41,731 bases of DNA from Nitrospira sp. (GTDB lineage Bacteria > Nitrospirota > Nitrospiria > Nitrospirales > UBA8639). The notes below the pieces were generated by a model, which was not told where the DNA came from, searched no databases, and saw nothing but the letters and a program-made list of their open reading frames with translations. Each line of letters starts with the position of its first letter. Position 1 is the first letter of the stretch. The position numbers and the translations under genes were made by a program. The stretch spans positions 1 through 41,731 of the forward strand of contig JAPPLK010000054.1 of assembly GCA_028819435.1 (NCBI GenBank). Reading direction: 5' to 3'. Below are positions 21,956 through 29,341 of the stretch, one piece after another.

Positions 21956-23140
21956 CTAGAGACGCCTCGACAGCCGGCTTGTCGCTATCCAGAACCCTGC
22001 TGCCGTCAACAATTGCAGGCATCCGATAATGGTGAAGGCCCCAGTATAACTGATTGCGGCAACAAGCACACCTGCCACGATCGGTCCACCCGCATGCCCG
22101 ATATCCATAATGGTCCCGCGCAACCCCATACCGGCTCCGACGTTTTCAGCTTTTCCCAGGTCCGCAATCATCGCAGCCGATGAGGACGTAATGACCGCTT
22201 CACCAAACCCGAACCCTGCCGCGCACAGGGCCAACCAAACCAACTGGGTCGTTTGCGGAACGGCCACAATGAAAAGACCACAGACCAACAAACCCAGCGT
22301 AATCAACGGTCGCCTCCCAACGCGGTCAGAGACACGGCCCATCACCGGCTTGGAGAGAAACGACGTCAACCCTTGTATGCCGAACAGCACTCCACTCTCG
22401 GCCAAGCTCAGCCCGATGGACAACGCGTATAACGGCAGGAATGCCATCAGGGTCCCATTGGCCATCATTTTCGAGGCCTCCGTGACACTCGCGGCAACCA
22501 TGCCAAGATGTCTCAACACGGTCCGCAAACCATGCAGGACGTTTGAGAAAAGCACCTTGGCTTCCAGCTTCACGCGACGCGACGGAGCCGGACAGCGCCA
22601 CCACAACACCAGATACAGGATGAGCCCGACCAGCCCGAACCCGCCACCAGTCAAAAACGTTTCCGTATAGCCGGACGTATCGATGATCCATCCACCCAGC
22701 ATCGGGCCCACCAATGCACCGCCTTGTGCCGCGGAGGTATACCAGCCCAATGCCGTCCCTCTGGTCGCGGGATATAAATCCGCCACCATGGCCAAGGCCA
22801 ACGGTGTAAAGACGGCCGTGGCCAATCCATGGACCAACCGCAGTACCGTCAAAACTTCCAGGTTCGATACCAACGGATAGACGAAGGGCGGCAACGCAAA
22901 TGCCAGGACCCCCACCATCATCAAGCGTGAGCGGTTCACCAGGTCGGACAACGTTCCGACGGGCAGCTTGAGCAGGATACCCGTCATGGTCGAAGCGGCG
23001 ACGATAAACCCCACCGTAACCGGACCAGCACCCAATGATTCGGCAAAAGGAGCCAAGGCCGGCATACGAACGAGGTTGTAGCTGACAAAGGAACAAAACC
23101 CTACTCCGCACAGCAGCACGAATATCGGAGTCACGGTCAT
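21956..23140 (-). CDS. Major facilitator superfamily transporter
   Basis: A 394-residue, 12-helix MFS protein. The loop 2-3 signature G-T-L-S-D-L-V-N-R-S-R-L-M and the repeat in the second half, G-R-V-S-D-R-V-G-R-R-P-L-I-T, are the paired MFS motif A. It resembles drug/metabolite exporters of the DHA1 type, but the substrate is unassigned. It is upstream of the small gene and ribE on the same strand and divergent from the CLC gene. Confidence 0.9.
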   Translation of the reverse strand: MTVTPIFVLLCGVGFCSFVSYNLVRMPALAPFAESLGAGPVTVGFIVAASTMTGILLKLPVGTLSDLVNRSRLMMVGVLAFALPPFVYPLVSNLEVLTVLRLVHGLATAVFTPLALAMVADLYPATRGTALGWYTSAAQGGALVGPMLGGWIIDTSGYTETFLTGGGFGLVGLILYLVLWWRCPAPSRRVKLEAKVLFSNVLHGLRTVLRHLGMVAASVTEASKMMANGTLMAFLPLYALSIGLSLAESGVLFGIQGLTSFLSKPVMGRVSDRVGRRPLITLGLLVCGLFIVAVPQTTQLVWLALCAAGFGFGEAVITSSSAAMIADLGKAENVGAGMGLRGTIMDIGHAGGPIVAGVLVAAISYTGAFTIIGCLQLLTAAGFWIATSRLSRRL

Positions 23141-23209
23141 TCGCGTACGTCTTCACTCATGTGTTGACAATGGATACTAAAAATAGTCGCCGGCACACAG
23201 CCTTGCGTT

Positions 23210-23228
23210 TTATCCATGCCATGGATAA
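23210..23228. promoter_or_regulatory. Palindrome in the MFS-CLC divergent intergenic region
   Basis: TTATCCATGCCATGGATAA has perfect 9-bp arms around one central base and lies between divergent transport genes. This is the shape of a dimeric repressor site. No regulator gene is adjacent, so the binding protein is unknown. Confidence 0.4.
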
Positions 23229-23263
23229 TTTGCAAGGATAATAAGATTGCGAAAGGCAACATC

Positions 23264-24610
23264 ATGACGACGCGCTTTACGGAACTATCCATTCTATTTT
23301 TCAGCGTGGCCAAGTGGTTTCTCCTGGCCACTGTCGTAGGCCTGCTCGTCGGACTCTCCTCCACGCTGATACTCATCGTCCTCCAGGGCAGCATCACGTT
23401 CACGCAATCGTTCCCGTACGTGTTTCTTCTCTTGCCGGTCAGCCTCGCACTCTCCGGGGCCATGACGGCCCGCTTCGCTTTCAGGGCGCGAGGGTACGGC
23501 ACCGAACAAGTGATTCGCGCCATTCATCAAGAAGGCGGGAAAATCCACCCTCGCGTGATTCCCGTCAAATTCATCGCCACCATCGTCACGATTGCGAGTG
23601 GGGGTTCAGCAGGAAACGTCGGACCATGTGCGCAAATCGGCGGAGCGTTGTGCTCGACGTTCGGACAATTCATTCGCCTGGAAGACGTTGACCGGGTACG
23701 ACTCGTCGTCTGCGGAATCAGCGCCGGCTTCGCCGCCGTCTTCGGCACCCCGGTCGCCGGGGCCTTGTTTGCCATTGAGGTACTCTGGGTCGGACGATTG
23801 TCCTACGGGGCGCTGTTCCCTTCACTGGTTTCGGCGTTTGTCGGGCATCAGGTTGCCGCGTACATGGGAATTACCTACCTCTCGCCCGTATTCCCATCCG
23901 TCCCGTCGTTGAGCATTCCCTTTTTGCTCAGCGTCGGATTGGCAGGAATCACGTTCGGCGTGGCGGCGTTTGCCTTCGTGGAAATGATGGGACTCGGAAA
24001 GCGGCTGGCCCTTTTGACCAAAACCTCCCCCGTGCTGACAGGCGTGATCGGCGGGGTCATCCTCATCGGCGTCACGTTTCTTTTTTCGGACGACTATCTC
24101 GGCCTGGGTTGGACAACGGTTGCCCAGACGCTCAAGGGCGACGACCTTCCCTGGTACGCCTTTGCAGTCAAGGCGGTCACCACCAGTGTGACGCTGAACT
24201 TCGGCGGCAGCGGGGGCATTCTTCTTCCCCTCTGTTTTTACGGGGCCACCTTGGGATCGACACTGGCCCATGGACTGGGTTTGGACCCCACCACCCTTGC
24301 CGCACTGGGATTCGTGAGCGTGTTGGCCGGTGCCACCAATACGCCCATCGCGTCTTTGGTTTTGGCCCTGGAATTATTCGGTCCTGCCATTGCACCGTAC
24401 GCGGCCACGAGTTGCGCCATGAGTTACCTGCTCACGGGTCATCGTAGCGTCATCCCCACGCAACTCCTGCACGAATCCAAGTCCCCGTCGTTTGCACTCG
24501 CGTCTCAGCAGGAAATCGAAAGGGTGACGTTGGCGATCAAAGCCCGGCGTACGACGTTCACGAAAATTTTCTTTGGCAAACGGTCCTCGCCTGAATCGTC
24601 CGACGAATAA
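23264..24610 (+). CDS. CLC-family chloride channel/transporter lacking the gating glutamate
   Basis: A 448-residue CLC protein with multiple membrane helices. The motifs are recognisable but altered: G-Y-G-T-E-Q-V-I-R-A-I-H replaces the GSGIP region; S-G-G-S-A-G-N-V-G-P-C replaces the G-K/R-E-G-P motif, so the gating Glu is Val119; and G-G-S-G-G-I-L-L-P-L-C-F-Y-G-A and N-T-P-I-A-S-L-V-L-A-L-E follow. In characterised CLCs this Glu couples proton exchange, and a Val there is found in channel-type CLC-K. I chose ATG 23264 after AAAGG; an earlier ATG (23216) adds 16 unlikely residues. There is no C-terminal CBS pair. Confidence 0.9.
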   Translation: MTTRFTELSILFFSVAKWFLLATVVGLLVGLSSTLILIVLQGSITFTQSFPYVFLLLPVSLALSGAMTARFAFRARGYGTEQVIRAIHQEGGKIHPRVIPVKFIATIVTIASGGSAGNVGPCAQIGGALCSTFGQFIRLEDVDRVRLVVCGISAGFAAVFGTPVAGALFAIEVLWVGRLSYGALFPSLVSAFVGHQVAAYMGITYLSPVFPSVPSLSIPFLLSVGLAGITFGVAAFAFVEMMGLGKRLALLTKTSPVLTGVIGGVILIGVTFLFSDDYLGLGWTTVAQTLKGDDLPWYAFAVKAVTTSVTLNFGGSGGILLPLCFYGATLGSTLAHGLGLDPTTLAALGFVSVLAGATNTPIASLVLALELFGPAIAPYAATSCAMSYLLTGHRSVIPTQLLHESKSPSFALASQQEIERVTLAIKARRTTFTKIFFGKRSSPESSDE

Positions 24611-24693
24611 TTCCTCGTCTTTTCCGGTCAACTTCGTCGATTGGCGGTCTCCTTTGTGCTCCCGACAAGTTCCTGTTACACTTTCTCCCGTTC

Positions 24694-26553
24694 ATGCCAC
24701 CTGCCATACACCCAGTCGATCTTCTTCGAGTTCTTCGACACCAACGTCTGACCCCGGCCATTGTCTTTTTGACGTCCCGGCGCGCCTGCGATGAAGCCAT
24801 CGGGAGCTTCGAGCACCGCCAACTCCCTATTCCTCCCACGCGGTCGACGGCCATCACGGACGTACTGGATCACATGATTGCCGAATATCCCAGTATCGCC
24901 GGCCATCCCCTGATTCCCACGGTTCAACAATATGGAGTGGCGGCCCATCACGCCGGGCACCTGCCGTCCTGGAAAATTGCCGTTGAAGAACTCATGCGTC
25001 AGGGGTGTCTGGATGCGGTCTTCGCCACCACGACACTGGCCGCCGGGGTGGATTTTCCCGCCCGTACCGTCGTGATGACCCAATCGAGCGTCCGCAAGAA
25101 CCGCAATATCATGGAATTGACCGTCAATGAAATCCAGCAACTCGCCGGCCGCGGCGGAAGACGCGGGAAAGATTACGTAGGGTTCGTCGTGGTCACGCCG
25201 TCGCCGTACATCGACCTCGGCCCCATCGCGAATGGACTCACGAACCACCCGGAGCCGATCGACAGTCAATTTGTCGTTTCCTATCCCATGGTCCTGAATC
25301 TCCTGAAAGCTCATTCCATCGACCATATCCAACCCATCCTGGAAAAGAGTTTTGCGCAATTCCAGCTCAATCAACGAGCCGATGCGTATGAAACAAAGCT
25401 GGATGACGTGGAAACTCAACTGGAGACCTATGGCCGTCGCGAATGCGCCGATTGGATTGCGCAGTGGCAGTCTTTCAGCCTGGCCAAGAAACGCCGCTCG
25501 CACCATCGCCGGAAAACGCAGCACGACCCACCGGAAATCTCAGCGCAATTGGCGTTCCTGACGCCGGGTCGCACAGTCGAACTTTCCAAGGCTCATGCCA
25601 TCGTCCTGCGGCAATATCGAAGCCGTGGACAAGGGGCTCCCATGTTGACCGTGATGCGCAGCGGCGGACGTATCATAGAATATCCCGCAAGCGCGGTGAC
25701 CGCGGTAATCGACGAAGTCATCGACCTTACGGAGGCTCGCCGGTTTCCCTGGTGCACGCCCCAGAGCCTGAATCACGCCATCGAAACCTTGGAACAGTTT
25801 CCCGCTCGTTTACGACGTCTGCCGATTCGCGTCGACCAGGACGGCGCCGACAACCCGGTCCTGACCGAAACGCTCAAGGACGAATTTCCTTGTCCAACCT
25901 GCCCGTCCCGTCCCGCGTGCCAAAAGGACCATCCGCAGGCCCTAAAGCTCCGACAGGAAGAACATCGACTGACGAAAACCATTCATGCCATGCGCACCGA
26001 ACTCTGGCACCGCTTCCAGCAACACGTGGAAGTATTGCAAAAATTCGGCTACCTGACACCCGCGTGCCAACTGACATCCGAGGGCGACTGGGCACGACTG
26101 ATTCGCATCAACCATTCGTTACTCATCACGGAACTGATCAGGATGGGAGCGTTTGAAGGCATTACGGCCTCTTTGCTGGCCGGCGTGTTGGCGAGCATCG
26201 CGCATGACGACGACCGACCGGCCTCCTTTCCCGGACGCCATCCGGCCCTGACCTCGACCCTCGGACAAGTGCGAAAGATCGCCCACTCGTTATCCGCGTA
26301 TGAAGAGCCGCCCCTCCTGAGGTGGGACGTTGCAGCGATAGCCGACCGGTGGATCGCCGAACCCACCCTTCCCTGGAACGAACTGATTCGCTCGACCACC
26401 ATGGCGGAAGGAGACGTTTACCGGCTCCTCGCCAGGACGCTGGAATATCTCTCGCAAGTATATGGACTCAAAGCGACCCATCCCGGGCTGGCTGGTGTCG
26501 CCAGGGACGCCATGGATCTCATGCGCCGGGACGTGCTGCAAGAATTGCCGTAG
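24694..26553 (+). CDS. C-terminal half of a Ski2-like helicase (RecA2, DSHCT-like), encoded alone
   Basis: A 619-residue protein that starts at the second RecA domain: P-A-I-V-F-L-T-S-R-R-A-C-D, then H-H-A-G-H-L-P-S-W-K, motif V A-T-T-T-L-A-A-G-V-D-F (111-121) and motif VI Q-Q-L-A-G-R-G-G-R-R-G (148-158). It has no motif I, II or III. A C-P-T-C-P-S-R-P-A-C cluster is present near residue 400, and the C-terminus has the DSHCT pattern (W-N-E-L-I-R-S-T-T-M-A-E-G-D-V-Y-R-L-L). The missing half is encoded next, 36 bases downstream, on the same strand. The two would need to assemble in trans to work. Confidence 0.88.
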   Translation: MPPAIHPVDLLRVLRHQRLTPAIVFLTSRRACDEAIGSFEHRQLPIPPTRSTAITDVLDHMIAEYPSIAGHPLIPTVQQYGVAAHHAGHLPSWKIAVEELMRQGCLDAVFATTTLAAGVDFPARTVVMTQSSVRKNRNIMELTVNEIQQLAGRGGRRGKDYVGFVVVTPSPYIDLGPIANGLTNHPEPIDSQFVVSYPMVLNLLKAHSIDHIQPILEKSFAQFQLNQRADAYETKLDDVETQLETYGRRECADWIAQWQSFSLAKKRRSHHRRKTQHDPPEISAQLAFLTPGRTVELSKAHAIVLRQYRSRGQGAPMLTVMRSGGRIIEYPASAVTAVIDEVIDLTEARRFPWCTPQSLNHAIETLEQFPARLRRLPIRVDQDGADNPVLTETLKDEFPCPTCPSRPACQKDHPQALKLRQEEHRLTKTIHAMRTELWHRFQQHVEVLQKFGYLTPACQLTSEGDWARLIRINHSLLITELIRMGAFEGITASLLAGVLASIAHDDDRPASFPGRHPALTSTLGQVRKIAHSLSAYEEPPLLRWDVAAIADRWIAEPTLPWNELIRSTTMAEGDVYRLLARTLEYLSQVYGLKATHPGLAGVARDAMDLMRRDVLQELP

Positions 26554-26589
26554 AAAAACAAGGAGAAAACACGTGCACCGGGTAGATAG

Positions 26590-27654
26590 ATGACCAACGA
26601 CGCATTGGCAAAACACTTGACTGGCCTGCCCGTCAGGCTGCTTCATCGTCTGGCAAAAAACCGGGTGCACCGGCACTTCCGCATGGGGAAAACCCGGCTG
26701 ATTCAATCACTCCTGTCGTTGCCACCCGAACAACGGTCAGAAATCGAAACAACGCTCACGTCCTTCCTGCCGGAACCTCCACGCCCTTCCAAGCCTTCCA
26801 AGCCGGATAGAGCGGCCAAGCCGAACCTTCAGCCCGATGCGCCGTCCCGTCCCGCCCCGCCTTCCCGGCAGCACCAGGTCCCGACCGAAGCGGCCATCAG
26901 CACACAGGCTCTGCTTGAAGGAATCGGCGTGCCTCCGCCACAACCGTTCAAGCCTGACGACTGGCAACGGGAAGCCATCAACTGCCTGGCAACCAATGAC
27001 GTGATCTTGAGCGTCCCCACCGGCAGCGGCAAAACCTACGTGGCGATCGAAGCCATGCGACGGGCCATCGAAGCCGAACGAACGGTGATTTATACGTCCC
27101 CCTTGAAGGCGCTCTCAAACACAAAACTGACGGAGTTTTCGCAACTCTTCGGTGCGGATCAGGTCGGTATTCTCACGGGCGACCGTCGTGACAATCCACA
27201 GGCTCCCATCCTGATCATGACCACCGAGATCCTGCGGAATCTGCTGTACGATGCCGCAAGTGGCGAGATCGACATGCGGCTGGATACCCTGGGCTTGATT
27301 ATTCTGGATGAATCGCAATTTCTGGCCGACGCGGAACGAGGCGTGGTGTGGGAAGAAACGATTATTTTCGCTCCGGCACAATCACGGCTCCTGCTGTTGT
27401 CGGCCTCCATCGGAAACCCCGAGGAAGTCGCCGCCTGGATCGGTTCCATCCGTTCTACGTCCTGCCACCTGATCCAACACCGCAAGCGCTCCGTCCCGCT
27501 TCGCGCGGCCTATCTCGACCCTTCAGGAAAACTCGCCCCATTCTTTCGCACGCGGGACATTGCGTCCGGTAAAGATTTCGCCCTCCATCCCGAAACCAAA
27601 CGCCTGTTTGCGAACTACGAAGACCGGACCCTCGGCCCACGATACAGGCGGTAA
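26590..27654 (+). CDS. N-terminal half of a Ski2-like helicase (RecA1), encoded downstream of its C-terminal half
   Basis: A 354-residue protein: a short helical N-domain (1-60), a Pro-rich linker (61-100), then RecA domain 1 with motif I V-P-T-G-S-G-K-T (142-149), Ia Y-T-S-P-L-K-A-L-S-N-T-K, motif II I-I-L-D-E-S-Q (237-243) and motif III L-S-A-S-I (270-274). DESQ replaces the usual DEVH. It ends Y-R-R soon after the linker preceding RecA2, exactly where the other half begins in single-chain relatives. No later motifs are present. Its Pro-rich linker is unusual. The ribosome site before ATG 26590 is weak. Confidence 0.88.
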   Translation: MTNDALAKHLTGLPVRLLHRLAKNRVHRHFRMGKTRLIQSLLSLPPEQRSEIETTLTSFLPEPPRPSKPSKPDRAAKPNLQPDAPSRPAPPSRQHQVPTEAAISTQALLEGIGVPPPQPFKPDDWQREAINCLATNDVILSVPTGSGKTYVAIEAMRRAIEAERTVIYTSPLKALSNTKLTEFSQLFGADQVGILTGDRRDNPQAPILIMTTEILRNLLYDAASGEIDMRLDTLGLIILDESQFLADAERGVVWEETIIFAPAQSRLLLLSASIGNPEEVAAWIGSIRSTSCHLIQHRKRSVPLRAAYLDPSGKLAPFFRTRDIASGKDFALHPETKRLFANYEDRTLGPRYRR

Positions 27655-27729
27655 CACCATCGGCTCCAACCAGCCGGCGCGTGCAGGTTCGATAAATCCC
27701 CAAAAATGCACGAAATCAAAAGTTTTGTA

Positions 27730-27801
27730 CATTTTGTACAAAACCTTACAATTTGTAAAATTTTTACAGATTTTACAAATTATGTCAAATTGTACAAAAT
27801 G
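27730..27801. repeat. 72-bp AT-rich nested inverted repeat
   Basis: Outer arms CATTTTGTACAA (27730-27741) and TTGTACAAAATG (27790-27801) and inner arms AATTTGTAAAAT (27750-27761) and ATTTTACAAATT (27770-27781) are both perfect over 12 bp. They are separated symmetrically by 8-base internal loops and an 8-base terminal loop. A further arm, GTTTTGTAC (27722-27730), pairs with GTACAAAAC (27736-27744). The sequence is very AT-rich against a GC-rich background. It lies 75 bases beyond the helicase half-gene. The stretch 27655-28061 otherwise holds only the dispersed repeat at 27861. Confidence 0.75.
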
Positions 27802-27860
27802 GACGGCATTGATGCGAAAATAGCTACTTTTGTCATTGGTATGAAAATAGCCCCCCTTTG

Positions 27861-27967
27861 GTCATTCCCGCCCCCGATCCGTCAATCCTGCGAAAGCAGG
27901 AATCCAGGGTCTTTTATCTTCACGAACGAAAAACCCCTAGATCCCCGATCAAGTCGGGGATGACGGA
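27861..27967. repeat. Inverted dispersed repeat (GTCATTCCCG...GGGATGACGG)
   Basis: Left arm: GTCATTCCCG, with CCTGCGAAAGCAGGAATCCA. Right arm: AGATCCCCGATCAAGTCGGG and GATGACGG. The outer ends are complementary (GTCATTCCC against GGGATGAC, with one mismatch). A half copy is at 5484-5518. This type of element is widespread in GC-rich bacterial genomes. Confidence 0.7.
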
Positions 27968-28061
27968 AAGGGAAAAGCAGATTCTTCGCCTGCGGCTCAG
28001 AATGACCACGCTGGTCTATTGCTCAAGGCAGACAAAGGAGGGGAAGTCGCAAAGAACCGGC

Positions 28062-28427
28062 TCAGAGAAGACGGCGGGAGGGTTTGGTGTCCGTGGTTGG
28101 ATCTTTATCGGGACGGCAGATGTCGCATTGACACATTTGCCGAAGTTTGCCGAATGCATACAAGCCGGTATCGTGCCCGTCACTCCAAATCAGGCGTAAG
28201 GCATAATGTCCCACGGGTTGAATATCCTTCAGCATGATCAGCATCGGGACGTCATCGGGTTTCAGCTTCAATTCGCCGGTCCATTCATCCGTACAGGCCG
28301 CACAGGGGCAGTGCAACCGCAGGTACCGAACCGGATAGACGCCCAGGTGCCCATCGCTCCACGTGATACCGAACACGCCCTTCTCGAGCCACTTCATGTC
28401 TTCAGGCTGAATGGTCTCCGTGCCCAT
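28062..28427 (-). CDS. DUF971 (GBBH-like) domain protein
   Basis: A 121-residue protein. The DUF971 core is seen in G-I-T-W-S-D-G-H-L-G-V-Y-P-V-R-Y-L-R-L-H-C-P-C-A-A-C-T-D-E-W-T-G and the later R-L-I-W-S-D-G-H-D-T-G-L-Y. The H-C-P-C-A-A-C cysteines and a final C-Q-C-D-I-C could bind a metal or Fe-S centre. Such proteins are found near Fe-S assembly and apbC-type genes elsewhere; no such genes are in this window. The start is ATG 28425-28427, eight bases after the recO stop, so the two are co-transcribed. The longer open frame overlaps recO and is rejected. Confidence 0.88.
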   Translation of the reverse strand: MGTETIQPEDMKWLEKGVFGITWSDGHLGVYPVRYLRLHCPCAACTDEWTGELKLKPDDVPMLIMLKDIQPVGHYALRLIWSDGHDTGLYAFGKLRQMCQCDICRPDKDPTTDTKPSRRLL

Positions 28428-28434
28428 GGATCGT

Positions 28435-29190
28435 TTACTTTCCCGCCGTCGCCAACAGTTCCTTCTCCGGCAACCGTTTTCCGACCACGGATCTCGCATA
28501 CGTTTCGATGATGGTTTCCACTTCTCTCCGCACCTGACCCGTCGCTTTCAGGCGCGCCGCCCGAGTAAAGGGTATCCGACGTGCTTGACGGAGAAACGCC
28601 ATGCTCCCCTGAGACATCGGCAAACAGTAATCCCAACTACCACCATCACAGGACCTACACAAACACCCCCCGGCCGATGGTGAAAACCGGGAAGGTTGCT
28701 CTTCCAAAGCCCGGCTACAGGATGCACAGCGATCGACCTGTGGTTGGAACCCGGAATGACTCAGGATATGAATCTGAAACAGCAACGTAAGCAACGCCGG
28801 ATCGTCCGTTCGGACCAGCGATCTTAACCCTTCCAGTAACGTGTGATAAATCGTGGGGTTGGAATCACGGTCCGCGGTCACGCCATCGACCAGGGCCACC
28901 ATGCGAGAAGCCGCCCATATCAAATCCAAACTCTCTCGTAACGGACTGAAGGATTCGAGACTATCGACGTAGCTGATGGACCCAAGGCTATCGTTTCGTT
29001 TGTTGAAGAACGTGAGGTTAATGGACGAAAATGGTTCGAGCATGCCGCCGAACCGGCTTTTCATCCGTCTCGCGCCGCGCGCAATCCCTCGGACCTTGCC
29101 CATTTGAAGCGAATAAAACGTGAGGATGCGATCGGCCTCTCCCCAGCGCATGCTTTTCAGCACGATCGCTTTTGTGGTGACAAGAGCCAT
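28435..29190 (-). CDS. recO: DNA repair protein RecO
   Basis: A 251-residue recombination mediator that works with RecF and RecR to load RecA. It begins M-A-L-V-T-T-K-A-I-V-L-K-S-M-R-W-G-E-A-D-R-I, the OB-fold start typical of RecO, and has the zinc site C-A-S-C-(n)-C-L-C-R-S-C. I chose ATG 29188-29190; the longer frame reads through the upstream repeat. It follows mgtE and a 150-base gap with two repeats. Confidence 0.94.
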   Translation of the reverse strand: MALVTTKAIVLKSMRWGEADRILTFYSLQMGKVRGIARGARRMKSRFGGMLEPFSSINLTFFNKRNDSLGSISYVDSLESFSPLRESLDLIWAASRMVALVDGVTADRDSNPTIYHTLLEGLRSLVRTDDPALLTLLFQIHILSHSGFQPQVDRCASCSRALEEQPSRFSPSAGGCLCRSCDGGSWDYCLPMSQGSMAFLRQARRIPFTRAARLKATGQVRREVETIIETYARSVVGKRLPEKELLATAGK

Positions 29191-29219
29191 ACAAAAAAAC
29201 GTGCTTGAGAACTTATTGC

Positions 29220-29264
29220 CCCCCCTCACCCCAGCCCTCTCCCTCCAGGGGAGAGGGGGTTTTT
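29220..29264. repeat. GC-rich palindromic repeat, copy 5
   Basis: CCCCCTCACCCCAGCCCTCT, then CCCTCCAGGGGAGAGGGGG and TTTTT. The hairpin followed by a T-run is terminator-like on the plus strand, although both flanking genes are on the minus strand. A partial TAATCC-type segment follows at 29294-29330. Confidence 0.7.
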
Positions 29265-29341
29265 ACTGGCCCCTGCCTCCCCTTCACCCCTCCTGATCCT
29301 TCGGCTACGCTCAGGACAGGCAAAGGAGGGGAAGGGCTCGA

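Noticed and set aside
24676-25524. A 282-codon minus-strand frame opposite the helicase C-half
   Set aside because: It is antisense to strongly conserved motifs V and VI on the plus strand, so it is a shadow frame of GC-rich coding DNA.
24694-27654. One helicase gene broken by a simple frameshift or stop
   Set aside because: The C-terminal motifs come first along the coding strand and the N-terminal motifs second, so no point mutation could rejoin them.
27722-27801. A CRISPR array in the AT-rich segment
   Set aside because: The repeats are inverted and about 12 bp, without unique spacers, and no cas gene is in the window.
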